Assembly: GCF_003149455.1 (NCBI RefSeq)
Contig: NZ_QFFK01000002.1
Span: forward strand, 372,001-436,000
Direction: 5' to 3'
From: Chitinophaga deserti
GTDB lineage: Bacteria > Bacteroidota > Bacteroidia > Chitinophagales > Chitinophagaceae
Length of the DNA stretch: 64,000 bases
The notes below the pieces were generated by a model, which ran no database searches, was not told the DNA's origin, and was given only the letters and a program-made list of their open reading frames with translations. Of the stretch, positions 17,326 through 25,971 are shown one piece after another. Both the position numbers and the translations under genes were made by a program. Positions within the stretch are counted from its first letter, which is position 1. Each line of letters starts with the position of its first letter.

Positions 17326-18033
17326 CTACTTGATAAGTTCTGCAATGTCGGGATCTCCGTTGAGATTACGCATTTGCTGAAGGATGCGTTTCTGCCGCCA
17401 TGAGGTAATTCGGGCGGGCGGGTTAACGGTGTACTTTACCGGGTTTGGAAGACAAGCGGTGATCATAGCCGCTTCTTCACGGTTAAGGTTGCTGGCAGGT
17501 TTTTTATAGTTGGCCTGCGCGGCAGCTTCTACACCAAAGATGCCTTCCCCGGTTTCTGCCACGTTCAGGTACATTTCGAGGATGCGCTGTTTGCTCCAGA
17601 GTTTTTCGATCATGAAAGTAAAATAGACTTCCAGGCCTTTCCGGACCCAGCTGCGCCCCTGCCAGAGAAACACGTTTTTGGCAACCTGCTGGCTGATGGT
17701 GGAGCCGCCTCTTATTTTTTTACTTTTCTGGTTATGCTTCAGGGCTTTTTCGATAGACTTGAAATCGAAACCATCATGGTCGGGGAACAGCTGATCTTCA
17801 CTGGCGATCACGGCAAGCTTTATGTGCTGCGACATTTCATCGAGCCGCACATAATCGCGCTGAAAAGGTTTATCGGTGCCGATAAGGGAAAACCAACTGC
17901 CAATCATCGTCATGGTAATTGGCGGGTTTACCCAGCGCAGCAGGATGATGTACAACAGTTGGGCAATAAAGAGAATGAGGAATACTCGCTTGATGATCCT
18001 ACACGTCCTCGGGACGATTCCTTTTAATTTCAT
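17326..18033 (-). CDS. mtgA: Monofunctional biosynthetic peptidoglycan transglycosylase
   Basis: The 235-residue protein (start at 18033; an in-frame start 12 codons upstream is less likely) has one N-terminal membrane segment (about residues 14-33) and a GT51 glycosyltransferase domain. The motifs are complete: VIASEDQLFPDHDGFDFKSIEKA with the catalytic Glu, RGGSTISQQVAKNVFLW, KGLEVYFTFMIEKLWSKQRILEMYLN, and GIFGVEAAAQANYKKPA. It polymerises lipid II glycan strands at the periplasmic face of the inner membrane and lacks a transpeptidase domain. It diverges from the tsaC-like gene and stands alone. Confidence is high because all GT51 motifs are visible. Confidence 0.95.
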   Translation of the reverse strand: MKLKGIVPRTCRIIKRVFLILFIAQLLYIILLRWVNPPITMTMIGSWFSLIGTDKPFQRDYVRLDEMSQHIKLAVIASEDQLFPDHDGFDFKSIEKALKHNQKSKKIRGGSTISQQVAKNVFLWQGRSWVRKGLEVYFTFMIEKLWSKQRILEMYLNVAETGEGIFGVEAAAQANYKKPASNLNREEAAMITACLPNPVKYTVNPPARITSWRQKRILQQMRNLNGDPDIAELIK

Positions 18034-18144
18034 CCGGTTTGATTTCAAAACAGGGCGGAAAGTTAGCAAGATTATAGATACGGTCGTAATTTACCGGCCA
18101 ACATTGCCCGGCAAATGTTTGTTATTAATATAAACTAAAGGAAT

Positions 18145-18762
18145 ATGAGACTGGAACTGCATCCGCAAAACCCGAACCCGCGTAACCTGAAAACGATCAT
18201 CGAATGCCTGCGCGACGGAGGAGTGGTGATATATCCGACAGACACGGTGTATGGGATCGGCTGCGATATTTTCAAGCCGGAAGCCGTAGAGCGGATCGCG
18301 AGAATAAAGGGGATCGATCCAAAGAAATCACATTTTTCCTTTATTTGCTACGACCTGAGCCATCTCACCGATTACACGAAAAGTGTGGATACACCACTGT
18401 TCCGTATTCTAAAGAAAGCACTTCCCGGTCCATACACCTTTATTTTGCCAGCCAGCCGCCAGGTGCCAAAGTTGTTAAAAACGAAACGCGATACCGTGGG
18501 TATCCGTGTGCCCGACAATCTCATTTGCCGCACTTTGGTGAAGGAACTGGGTAACCCGGTAATGAGCGCATCGCTCCCGATAGATGAATATGTGGAAGAA
18601 TATACCGATCCGGAGATCATCCACGACAAGTTTGGAAAACTGGTGGATATAGTAGTGGATGGTGGTCCGGGTGGCGTACTCATGTCTACCGTGATAGACT
18701 GTACCGGGCCTGAACCCGTGGTTGTCCGCGAAGGTGCGGGCGATTGGGAGGCTGTCAGCTAA
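18145..18762 (+). CDS. L-threonylcarbamoyladenylate synthase (TsaC/Sua5/YrdC family)
   Basis: This 205-residue cytosolic protein matches the YrdC fold that makes threonylcarbamoyl-AMP for the t6A37 modification of tRNAs. Visible motifs are IYPTDTVYGIGCDIF, RIKGIDPKKSHFSFIC (with the KR-type substrate-binding residues slightly changed), PGPYTFILPAS, and KRDTVGIRVPDN followed by PVMSASLP. It is the single-domain form, without the Sua5 C-terminal extension. The gene is divergent from mtgA and ends at a bidirectional terminator shared with the PepC-like gene. The K-x-S...S-x-N chemistry cannot be tested from sequence alone, but the family is clear. Confidence 0.92.
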   Translation: MRLELHPQNPNPRNLKTIIECLRDGGVVIYPTDTVYGIGCDIFKPEAVERIARIKGIDPKKSHFSFICYDLSHLTDYTKSVDTPLFRILKKALPGPYTFILPASRQVPKLLKTKRDTVGIRVPDNLICRTLVKELGNPVMSASLPIDEYVEEYTDPEIIHDKFGKLVDIVVDGGPGGVLMSTVIDCTGPEPVVVREGAGDWEAVS

Positions 18763-18791
18763 CGATAAAGGAACAACAATATCAGGAATAG

Positions 18792-18822
18792 AAAAAGGCG
18801 CCCCGTCAGGAGGCGCCTTTTT
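18792..18822. terminator. Bidirectional terminator between tsaC-like and PepC-like genes
   Basis: A perfect 11-bp stem (18792-18802 with 18812-18822) is flanked by A5 on one side and T5 on the other. It can end transcription from both convergent genes. Confidence 0.92.
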
Positions 18823-18843
18823 CTGTAATATCTTTCAGTACGA

Positions 18844-19995
18844 TTAGATACCCATTTTCTTCGCGAGTGCTGCGGGGATCGCTTTCTTGTTTACCATGTA
18901 GCAGGTAGACTTGTAAGCGAAGTAGGGAACGGAGGCGTAGAAGTAACCGCCGCAACCGTTGGTTGCCCCCCAGGAGTTTTTCACGATGAAGTAGTTTTTA
19001 CCTTCCTGATCTTTGGCCAGGCCGGTAATGTGCATGCCATGATCGTCCTGCGTTTCGAAGTTATCGAAAGCGAGCTGGCGGTTTTCCTGTGTGATGGCTT
19101 TTTCCTTTGCAGGTTTGGTGAAAAGCGACTGGCGCTCTGCATCGGAGTAATCACCCCATTCTTTTTCAGGAACGATAGCAAGGCCGTCTTTAAAAGAAAA
19201 TCCTCTTTCGCTCACATCGGCAGCCCATGCAAGGGTGTAGCCATTAAGTACGGCCTGTTCTGCGATCTGGGTAAACTCGTTCAGGGGAACGTTGTATACT
19301 TTCTCCCAATTCCAGTTATCAGGTACTTCCAGTACAAACTGGGAATAGAAAGGGTGGTGGTTGAATGAGGAGATGATTACGTAATCGTCGGCATTGAGGC
19401 CGAGTTCTTTCGCGAAAGACTGTGGAGTATAAGATTTGCCTTTATACTGGAATTGTTCGGGCGCATCGCCGATATAAGCATCGAGCACACCGTTGAAGGC
19501 TTTCTGCCAGGCAGGGTTCACGGTTTTTGCATCGCCGAGGGATTTAACCATTCCTTCGAGGAGGCCCAGCATTTCGGCATGGTTATAAGATTTCTCCCGT
19601 TTGCCGTCGTAAGCATCCTGCGGTACGAGGCCGAATTGCTTCAGGCAGAGCAGATCGTCGGGGAAACCGCCGCCTTCGCCGAAGTTGGCCTTGCCGTGCA
19701 TACGAACGTAGTTAGCGGCTTTGAGGGGGTACATTTTCCGTACCACAAACATTTCACTGAGGTTAAGATCTTTGCCTTTACCGGTACGGAGGAGTTCCGA
19801 CTCAAAGAAGGAAAGGCCGGAGAAAGACCAGCAGGTGCCGGTTTGACCCTGATTTTGTACGGCAAACGCATCCTGGCTTTTGAGGATGGTAAACTGATAC
19901 TGACTGCCCTCTTTATTGGTAAGCGGCATCGTTTGTGCCATGGCGGCGGTGCTGGCGCAAAGGGCCAGCCCGGTCATCCAAGTCTTCATGCTCAT
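18844..19995 (-). CDS. Exported C1-family aminopeptidase (PepC/bleomycin hydrolase-like)
   Basis: With the start at 19995 the 383-residue protein begins with a signal peptide (MSMKTWMTGLALCASTAAMA). The papain-type catalytic residues are all visible: Gln and Cys in NQGQTGTCWSFSG, His in DDHGMHITGLA, and Asn in VKNSWG. The long insertions and the sequence FEGVxxx-like N-terminal region fit the PepC/bleomycin hydrolase branch of the C1 family rather than classical papain. Unlike cytosolic PepC of Firmicutes, this one has an export signal, as is usual in Bacteroidota. It probably trims peptides in the periplasm. It stands alone and shares the bidirectional terminator at its 3' end. Confidence 0.9.
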   Translation of the reverse strand: MSMKTWMTGLALCASTAAMAQTMPLTNKEGSQYQFTILKSQDAFAVQNQGQTGTCWSFSGLSFFESELLRTGKGKDLNLSEMFVVRKMYPLKAANYVRMHGKANFGEGGGFPDDLLCLKQFGLVPQDAYDGKREKSYNHAEMLGLLEGMVKSLGDAKTVNPAWQKAFNGVLDAYIGDAPEQFQYKGKSYTPQSFAKELGLNADDYVIISSFNHHPFYSQFVLEVPDNWNWEKVYNVPLNEFTQIAEQAVLNGYTLAWAADVSERGFSFKDGLAIVPEKEWGDYSDAERQSLFTKPAKEKAITQENRQLAFDNFETQDDHGMHITGLAKDQEGKNYFIVKNSWGATNGCGGYFYASVPYFAYKSTCYMVNKKAIPAALAKKMGI

Positions 19996-20066
19996 ATTTC
20001 TTGCAGATTTAGGCGGCAAATGTAGGGGTTCGGGTGGAAATGGGGAAAAAGAGGATGGATGAGCGG

Positions 20067-20591
20067 TTACCTCGCCTCAAACTCTTCCCGGGATATCTCC
20101 CAGCGCCACAGCTCGCCGGCTTCCCGGCCGTTGATCTCCCCGGCAAAGCGCATCCCCGATTTTTGAAGCACCGTAACGGCCGCGTTGTATTCTTCTTCGG
20201 TGTGTGCGATTACTTTGGTTACGTAAGGGTGGCTGAAAGCGAAGCGGATGAGGGTGCCTGCCATTTCAGTGGCGTACCCCTGCTCGCGGTATGCGGTGGA
20301 AACCTCGTATCCAATCTCTACAATACCCTGGGCATTGGGGCGCCCTTTGAAACCAGCGATGCCAATAAGCCGGTTGTCTTCCTTATGCAGGGCGAGGTAA
20401 AAGAACCAGCCCAGCAGGGAAGGGTCGTTGCGGAGTTTGTCGTAGGCCACCAGCACCATTTCAGGGAACTCCGTCCATTGTTCCGGTACATCTGCTCCCA
20501 GTATCTGGGCTAATGCTTCATTTCCATGCAAGAGTGCTTCAAAATATTGCAACGTGCATGGCAACAATTGTAACCTTGAGGTTTGGATCAT
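20067..20591 (-). CDS. GNAT-family N-acetyltransferase (RimJ/RimL-like)
   Basis: This 174-residue cytosolic protein starts with IQTSRLQLLPCTLQYFEALL, the common opening of RimJ/RimL-type acetyltransferases. The acetyl-CoA binding segment is YEVSTAYREQGYATEMAGTLIRFAF (Q/RxxGxG/A pattern), preceded by GIAGFKGRPNAQGIVEIGY, and followed by VIAHTEEEYNAAVTVLQKSGMRF, the conserved last part of the fold. The acceptor substrate cannot be inferred; ribosomal-protein, antibiotic or small-molecule acetylation are all possible. It lies alone between the PepC-like gene and polA on the same strand, with a hairpin at 20683-20712 separating it from polA. Confidence 0.87.
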   Translation of the reverse strand: MIQTSRLQLLPCTLQYFEALLHGNEALAQILGADVPEQWTEFPEMVLVAYDKLRNDPSLLGWFFYLALHKEDNRLIGIAGFKGRPNAQGIVEIGYEVSTAYREQGYATEMAGTLIRFAFSHPYVTKVIAHTEEEYNAAVTVLQKSGMRFAGEINGREAGELWRWEISREEFEAR

Positions 20592-20682
20592 AAGTGAAAA
20601 CTAGTAAACGATTTGCTGATATGCAAGGGGTCCGGCTTGCACGCAGGGGCTTTGCTGCCACATAATAATTTGTTCACTGCCG

Positions 20683-20712
20683 GCCGGTACGGAACCGGGA
20701 TTCCGTACCGGC
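20683..20712 (-). terminator. Strong hairpin after polA, terminator-like without T-tract
   Basis: A perfect 12-bp stem (20683-20694 with 20701-20712) and a 6-nt loop lies 37 nt beyond the polA stop. There is no T-run after it in the minus direction, so it may act as a 3' stabiliser or need another factor. Confidence 0.6.
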
Positions 20713-20748
20713 GGTTATCTAGTTAGGTTTGCTTAAAATATATTCAGA

Positions 20749-23568
20749 TCAATGTGCTTCGAGCCAGTTTTTGCCGGTCCCGATCTCAGCTTCTACCGGT
20801 ACATCCAGCGGCATAGCGTTGCGCATACCTTCGATGATAAGCGGCTTGATGATTTCGAGCTCGTCTTTATGCGCGTCAAACACCAACTCGTCATGCACCT
20901 GCAAAATCATCCGGGAGCGGAAGTTATGCTCGCGGAATGTTTTATGCAGTGAAATCATGGCCAGCTTAATCAGGTCGGCCGCCGTTCCCTGGATGGGCAT
21001 GTTGATGGCGTTCCTTTCCGCGAAGCCGCGAACCACAGCGTTGGAAGAATTAATGTCTTTCAACCAGCGCTTCCGGCCCATTACAGTTTGCACGTAGCCG
21101 TTCTTTTGTGCATATTTTACCTGGTCCTCCATGTACTGTCGGATAGCAGGATATTGAGCAAAGTAGTTGTCGATCAGTGATTTAGCCTCGCTCCTCGGGA
21201 TGCCCAGGTTTTCACTGAGTCCGAAAGCGCTCTGGCCGTAAATGATACCGAAGTTCACACTTTTCGCATTGCGGCGCATATCCGGTGTTACATCCGCCAG
21301 GTCCACCCCGTAAACCTTAGCGGCAGTAGCAGTGTGGATATCGAGCCCGCTGCGGAATGCATCGCTCATATTCTTGTCGCCACTGATGGCAGCGATAATG
21401 CGCAATTCAATTTGCGAATAGTCGGCAGAGAGCAGGGTAAATTCTTCGCTGCGGGGAACGAACGCTTTACGCACCTCGCGCCCTCTTTCTGTGCGGATGG
21501 GAATATTCTGCAGGTTTGGATTGTTGGAGCTAAGGCGACCCGTAACTGCCACCGCCTGATTATAGGAAGTGTGTACACGATTGGTGCGTGGATTAATCAT
21601 GGTGGGCAGTGCATCCACGTAGGTGGATTTCAGCTTGCTCAGCTCCCGGAACACGAGAATGTTTTCCACGATGGGGTGTTTGCTGGAAAGCTTGGCCAGC
21701 ACATCTTCCCCGGTAGCATATTGGCCCGTGCGGGTTTTCTTTGCCTTGGGATCCAGTTGCAGTTTTTCAAACAGTACTTCGCCCAGTTGTTTCGGCGAAC
21801 CGAGATTGAAGCGGACGCCAGCCTGTTGGAACACGCTTTCTTCTGCTTTCCGGATATCGGTTTCCAGCTCACGGGAATAATCTGTCAGTGCCTGCGTATC
21901 GATCTTCACGCCTTCATATTCCATATCGGTGAGTACCTGCAGCAGCGGGGCTTCAATGTCATAAAACACTTTCTGCACATCGCGCTCCTTCAGCATGGGC
22001 TCAAACTTATCTTTCAGCTGCAGCGTGATGTCGGCATCTTCCGCAGCATATTCTTTGATCTTTTCGATTTCCACATCGCGCATGGTTCCCTGGTTCTTCC
22101 CTTTCTTTCCGATAAGGGTTTCGATGGAAACGGGTGCGTACTGAAGGTATTGCGCGCTAAGCAGATCCATGGAGCGGCGGCCTTCGGGTTCAATGAGGTA
22201 ATGCGCCAGCATGGTGTCGAACAGTTTGCCTTTTACTTCTATGCCGTACCATTTCAGCACGATCATATCGTATTTGGCGTTTTGGCCAATGAACTGTGCA
22301 TCGGTACGTTCGAATACCGGACGGAAAGTTTCCAGGATCTTTAATACTTCCTCTCTTGCCGGAGGCAGGGGAATATACCAGCCTTCAGACGGTTTTATGG
22401 AAAAGCTCATCCCAACGATATCAACTGCATTGGCATCGGTACCGGTTGTTTCAGTATCAAAGCTGATAATGGGCGCCTGCATGAGCTGTGCCACGAGGGC
22501 AGCGTGCTTTTCAGGCGTATCGGCGAGGTGGTAGGTATGCGGTGTGTTTTCAATGTTCCTGTCGGCCACAAGACCCGGTGAATCGATAGCTTCCGCCTGT
22601 TGTGCCAGGGAGCTGCCGTTGGTGGGGGCTTCTGTAGGATTGCCGAAGAGGTCCTGCTGAACCGGTTTTCCTGCTTCTCCGCCAAGTGCGTTGAAGGAAT
22701 CGCCAAGGATGGTTTTGCCGAGGCTTTTGAACTCCAGCTCGGAGAATATTTCTGCCAGCTTTTCTTTATTCACTTCCGTACAGCAGAAGTTTTCTTCATG
22801 AAACTCTACCGGTACATCGGTGATAATGGTGGCCAGTTTCTTGGATAGAATAGCACTGTCGGCCCCGGCGCGGACTTTCTCCCCTAGCTTGCCGGGAATC
22901 TTATCGGCATTGGCGAGTACGTTTTCGAGGGATTGCCATTCGGTCAGCAGTTTGGCGGCGGTTTTTTCACCAACGCCGGGTATGCCGGGGATGTTATCTA
23001 CCGAATCGCCCATGAGCCCGAGGATATCGATTACCTGGTTCACATCCGTGATGCCCCAGCGTTCGCACACTTCCTTAGGCCCCATGATTTCTTCCTTGTT
23101 GCCCAGTGCCGGTGGTTTCCAGATAAACACATTGTCTTTCACCAGCTGGCCGTAATCTTTATCGGGGGTAACCATGTATACGGTATAACCCTGTGCGGCA
23201 GCCTGCCAGGCTACGGTGCCGATAATATCATCGGCTTCATAACCGTCTACTTCCAGCACGGGGATGTTGAAGCCTTCAATGATTCTTTTGATATCGGGCA
23301 ATGCGGCGAGGAGGTCTTCCGGAGCATCTTCCCGGTTAGCCTTATAATCGGCAAAATCGGTATGCCGTTCTGTAGGCGCATGCGTATCGAAAGCCACGGC
23401 TATGTGCGTGGGTTTTTCCTTATTGAGAAGGTGGAGCAGGGTGGTGGTGAACCCAAACTGCGCATTGGTGTTTTTACCCTTGCTGGTGAGCCTGGGGTTC
23501 CGGATCAAAGCGTAATAGGCGCGGTATATCAGCGCCAATGCATCCAATAAAAAGAGTTTTTTGCCCAT
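20749..23568 (-). CDS. polA: DNA polymerase I
   Basis: At 939 residues the protein has all three Pol I modules. The 5' nuclease domain (about 1-290) begins MGKKLFLLDALALIYRAYYA. The 3'-5' exonuclease domain keeps its acidic residues (D371 and E373 in FDTETTG, NAKYDMIVL, and YAAEDADITLQL), so proofreading is probably active, unlike in Bacillus or Thermus Pol I. The family A polymerase domain has SADYSQIELRIIAA, RRNAKSVNFGIIYG and QVHDELVFDA. It fills gaps in repair and removes RNA primers. The -7 element TACTTTTG ends 4 nt before the ATG, suggesting a leaderless mRNA. It diverges from the ArsC/Spx-like gene across a 43-nt spacer. Confidence 0.98.
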   Translation of the reverse strand: MGKKLFLLDALALIYRAYYALIRNPRLTSKGKNTNAQFGFTTTLLHLLNKEKPTHIAVAFDTHAPTERHTDFADYKANREDAPEDLLAALPDIKRIIEGFNIPVLEVDGYEADDIIGTVAWQAAAQGYTVYMVTPDKDYGQLVKDNVFIWKPPALGNKEEIMGPKEVCERWGITDVNQVIDILGLMGDSVDNIPGIPGVGEKTAAKLLTEWQSLENVLANADKIPGKLGEKVRAGADSAILSKKLATIITDVPVEFHEENFCCTEVNKEKLAEIFSELEFKSLGKTILGDSFNALGGEAGKPVQQDLFGNPTEAPTNGSSLAQQAEAIDSPGLVADRNIENTPHTYHLADTPEKHAALVAQLMQAPIISFDTETTGTDANAVDIVGMSFSIKPSEGWYIPLPPAREEVLKILETFRPVFERTDAQFIGQNAKYDMIVLKWYGIEVKGKLFDTMLAHYLIEPEGRRSMDLLSAQYLQYAPVSIETLIGKKGKNQGTMRDVEIEKIKEYAAEDADITLQLKDKFEPMLKERDVQKVFYDIEAPLLQVLTDMEYEGVKIDTQALTDYSRELETDIRKAEESVFQQAGVRFNLGSPKQLGEVLFEKLQLDPKAKKTRTGQYATGEDVLAKLSSKHPIVENILVFRELSKLKSTYVDALPTMINPRTNRVHTSYNQAVAVTGRLSSNNPNLQNIPIRTERGREVRKAFVPRSEEFTLLSADYSQIELRIIAAISGDKNMSDAFRSGLDIHTATAAKVYGVDLADVTPDMRRNAKSVNFGIIYGQSAFGLSENLGIPRSEAKSLIDNYFAQYPAIRQYMEDQVKYAQKNGYVQTVMGRKRWLKDINSSNAVVRGFAERNAINMPIQGTAADLIKLAMISLHKTFREHNFRSRMILQVHDELVFDAHKDELEIIKPLIIEGMRNAMPLDVPVEAEIGTGKNWLEAH

Positions 23569-23572
23569 TCGT

Positions 23573-23580
23573 CAAAAGTA
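23573..23580 (-). promoter_or_regulatory. -7 promoter element of polA
   Basis: The minus strand reads TACTTTTG, an exact TAnnTTTG match, 4 nt from the polA ATG. The same 43-nt spacer must also hold the promoter of the divergent ArsC/Spx-like gene, where TAATTTTA at 23600-23607 is a one-mismatch candidate. Confidence 0.5.
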
Positions 23581-23611
23581 ATCAATTACCCATAATTCAT
23601 AATTTTACGGG

Positions 23612-23962
23612 ATGAAGAAGATTTATTACCTGTCTACCTGCGGTACCTGCAAGAAGATCCTGGAAGAAACGCAGGCCGTGGCGAAAGGGGCGGAACTGCA
23701 GGATATTAAGAAAGAAAAGATAACACCGGCGCAGCTGGAAGAAATGCATGCACTGGCAGGCACCTACGAATCGTTGTTCAGCCGCCGGTCGCAACAGTAT
23801 AAAGCACGTGGCCTGGCCGGCAAAGAATTAACAGAGCAGGATTACCGTGATCTTGTCCTCGAGGAATATACTTTTCTGAAACGGCCGGTAGCGCTGGTGA
23901 ACGGGAAAATATTTATCGGGAACGATGCAAAAACGACAGCGGCACTGAAACAGGCGCTCTGA
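23612..23962 (+). CDS. ArsC/Spx-family thioredoxin-fold protein
   Basis: This 116-residue protein has the ArsC/Spx/YffB fold pattern: MKKIYYLSTCGTCKKILE with a CxxC (CGTC) at the position of the ArsC/Spx active site, DIKKEKITPAQLEEM, LFSRRSQQYKARGLAG, and FLKRPVALVNGKIFIGND, which covers the usual FLKRP motif. The CxxC resembles Spx, but the family also includes arsenate reductases with a single cysteine. No ars operon genes are nearby, so arsenate reduction is not supported by context. A cytosolic thiol-disulfide or regulatory role is possible. It diverges from polA. Confidence 0.85.
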   Translation: MKKIYYLSTCGTCKKILEETQAVAKGAELQDIKKEKITPAQLEEMHALAGTYESLFSRRSQQYKARGLAGKELTEQDYRDLVLEEYTFLKRPVALVNGKIFIGNDAKTTAALKQAL

Positions 23963-23994
23963 TTTCGTTAATCAATTCCAAATTATAGATTTCA

Positions 23995-25095
23995 TTAAAG
24001 CGATTCTGCGAACTTCCGGACGATGGATTTATAGGCATTCATGTCTTCCGGCCGGCCAAAAGAGCGGAAAGGGAAAGTTTTTGCATCCTCCAGCGCTTTT
24101 TGTAACACAAAGCGGTGCTGGGGTATGCTGATGAAGTAACCTTCCTGCATCAGGTGTTTGCCCAGGTATTCCTGTTCAGACTGGCCCGGGGTGGGTATCA
24201 GGATGGCTTTTTTGCCGAGTTTGGCGAGGTCCATCAGCGTGGTGTAGCCCGAGCGGGAAATGACGATATCGCTGGCCTGCATGGCGGCGTTCAGGTCGGC
24301 AGCATTGAGGTGGCTTACCTGCGAGATGCCCGGGGCGGTATCTTCTTCGCTGGACTGGTCGGGTTTGCCGCTGACAATCAGAGCTTTAATGCCGGGAATC
24401 TGGCGGAGTTGATCTTTCAGGATAACTTCCAGTTGGGTGCGTTGTGGTTCCGGGCCGGAGATGAGTGCGAGCACATCATATTTCCGGGAAACGCCCGGCA
24501 GTGGCTCAAAGCGGGAGAGGCAGCCGAGGTAAGTGGTGTTGTCCGGCAGTTGTTTCGGGTGGGCGAGGGCGCCGCTGAGGTTGTGTTCCCCGGGGAAATC
24601 GGGTACCCAGCAGGCGGAATACTTGTTGATATACCGGTAGTTGATCCGTTGGAGGATGCGTTCGGTGACGCCACCGAAGGGCGTTTTGATCAGCAGCTGA
24701 TGGGATATAAATATGCAGGGGATATCAGGGTGGTAGAGGCCGAATCGGTTGTCGGAAATAACGGCGTCAATGCCGTGTTCCTGCACTGTTTTGCGGAGCC
24801 AGGCCTGTTCGAACCTGATGGCTTTCCAGATTTTAGGGACCTGGCGGATTATTTTAAGGCCGAAAAACAGGCCTTTTTTGCTGTAAGTGATTTGATAACC
24901 AGGGAGTGGGAGGATGGTGATGCCGGGAAACTCGCGGGAAAGGAGTGCGGCATGCTTTCCTTCGGCGGCAATAAGTACCACGCAACCAGCGTTTAGTAAC
25001 TCACGGATCAGCGGAATGTCGCGCGTGGCGTGGCCGAGACCCCAATCGAGGGGTACTACGAGTACTTTTTTTTGCACAGCAGGTTTTGTGGACAA
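23995..25095 (-). CDS. MurG/MGT-like glycosyltransferase (GT-B fold)
   Basis: The protein of up to 366 residues has a GT-B fold. The N-terminal half starts KVLVVPLDWGLGHATRDIPLIREL, where GLGHATRD is the typical nucleotide-sugar transferase opening. The C-terminal half has the donor-binding pattern of MurG/MGT enzymes: VSHLNAADLNAAMQASDIVISRSGYTTLMDLAKLGKKAILIPTPGQSEQEYLGKHL. Acceptor and sugar are unknown; a lipid or cell-surface acceptor is plausible. There is no signal peptide. The start is not ATG: TTG at 25095 or GTG at 25077 are both possible. It stands alone. Confidence 0.85.
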   Translation of the reverse strand: MSTKPAVQKKVLVVPLDWGLGHATRDIPLIRELLNAGCVVLIAAEGKHAALLSREFPGITILPLPGYQITYSKKGLFFGLKIIRQVPKIWKAIRFEQAWLRKTVQEHGIDAVISDNRFGLYHPDIPCIFISHQLLIKTPFGGVTERILQRINYRYINKYSACWVPDFPGEHNLSGALAHPKQLPDNTTYLGCLSRFEPLPGVSRKYDVLALISGPEPQRTQLEVILKDQLRQIPGIKALIVSGKPDQSSEEDTAPGISQVSHLNAADLNAAMQASDIVISRSGYTTLMDLAKLGKKAILIPTPGQSEQEYLGKHLMQEGYFISIPQHRFVLQKALEDAKTFPFRSFGRPEDMNAYKSIVRKFAESL

Positions 25096-25211
25096 ATATT
25101 TGAGTATTTATTGCGAAAATAGATTAATTTAGAAATGATCTCTGTTAAGAAAAGGTAAACTCCCACAGCGACAGACTAGCATTTATTGAAGACGCATTTT
25201 ATTATTGGGCG

Positions 25212-25337
25212 ATGAAAAAGATTATCTGGATTTTAATTTTCTTGACAGTGGGGAGTTTAACGTGGCAAGGTTGCAGTGTGCTGAAGAAAAACGATTGTGG
25301 CTGCCCACCCATGCAAAAGGGGCGGATGCGGCACTAA
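25212..25337 (+). CDS. Small putative lipoprotein with CGCP motif (41 aa)
   Basis: This short frame, ATG to TAA, encodes 41 residues: a basic start, a hydrophobic stretch MKKIIWILIFLTVGSL, then TWQGCSVLKK with a lipobox-like Cys21, then NDCGCPPM and a basic tail. The layout (signal, lipid-modifiable Cys, then a C-x-C-P motif and positively charged end) looks like a real small exported peptide rather than chance, but I do not recognise a family with certainty. It lies between the glycosyltransferase and a small cytosolic protein, with a weak TATTATTG element a few nucleotides upstream. Function unknown. Confidence 0.55.
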   Translation: MKKIIWILIFLTVGSLTWQGCSVLKKNDCGCPPMQKGRMRH

Positions 25338-25442
25338 AGTAAACTATCTCCACCTATACCTGCCAGTACAGCGAAAGTTGTGCGCACGTTATTGAAAACA
25401 CTTGATGTCAACAAACAGCGAAAACAATCAAACGTTATCAGC

Positions 25443-25691
25443 ATGAAGCCTGTAGAGAGGGATTTACTCATTTTATTGCATGAAGACCGCTATAATGAGC
25501 AAGAGATCCAGCAGGAGGTGAAGCAAATCAGTGATATGTTGTCACTGGTGGAAACGATGGACTTCCTGGCCGCTGCCACTGAGGTAGCGGATTGCAACAA
25601 GCACCGCGTTACAAGTAAACGCCGCGTGCTGGAAAAAGCGTTCTTCCGCAAGGAGCCGAAAGCATTTGAGTTTATTATCCACAAGAATTAA
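25443..25691 (+). CDS. Small hypothetical protein (82 aa)
   Basis: From the ATG at 25443 this gives 82 residues beginning MKPVERDLLILLHEDRYNEQ; the frame stays open to a GTG at 25380, but the ATG looks better. The protein is helical and charged, with no signal or membrane segment, and two cysteines at most. It contains an acidic helix (YNEQEIQQEVKQISDML) and a basic C-terminus (KHRVTSKRRVLEKAFFRKE). I do not recognise a family. It follows the 41-residue putative lipoprotein on the same strand by 105 nt and may share its transcript. Confidence 0.6.
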   Translation: MKPVERDLLILLHEDRYNEQEIQQEVKQISDMLSLVETMDFLAAATEVADCNKHRVTSKRRVLEKAFFRKEPKAFEFIIHKN

Positions 25692-25971
25692 CGGGCCCTT
25701 ATCCGCCCGCCGCACCGGCCCAGGCCTGCCTGCCCCGGTTGCCCGTCCAACAAATCATCCCGTTGTTCCGTAGTAAGTGAAGTAAAGACACAGTTTTAAT
25801 TCCGGTCAACGCATATTGTCTCTGGTTACTATTTCCACCTCGCAATTTCCTATCCGGACCGCCACCCGCGCGGCCCAATGTCCTACGCTTGCCGTTCAGT
25901 AGTTGAACGGCCCCACTTCATGATTTGTAAAATTCTTGTTGTAGGTTTGCGCACAAATAATATCCGTTGTG
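25692..25971. other. GC-rich spacer with inverted repeats, no gene seen
   Basis: This 280-nt spacer starts with a C/G-rich block with nested inverted repeats (25691-25696 with 25741-25746; 25714-25718 with 25735-25739) and also holds an 8-bp hairpin at 25891-25898/25904-25911. I see no ORF and no known RNA. The TAGGTTTG element at 25942 near its end likely drives the ureohydrolase gene. Confidence 0.4.
25942..25949 (+). promoter_or_regulatory. -7 promoter element of the ureohydrolase gene
   Basis: TAGGTTTG matches TAnnTTTG exactly, 22 nt upstream of the ATG at 25972. A TTTG at 25924-25927 is too close (14 nt) for a standard -33 element. Confidence 0.5.

Noticed and set aside
20683..20712. 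An operator or regulator site upstream of the GNAT gene
   Set aside because: The 12-bp hairpin is positioned just after the polA stop and is simpler to read as a 3' structure of polA.
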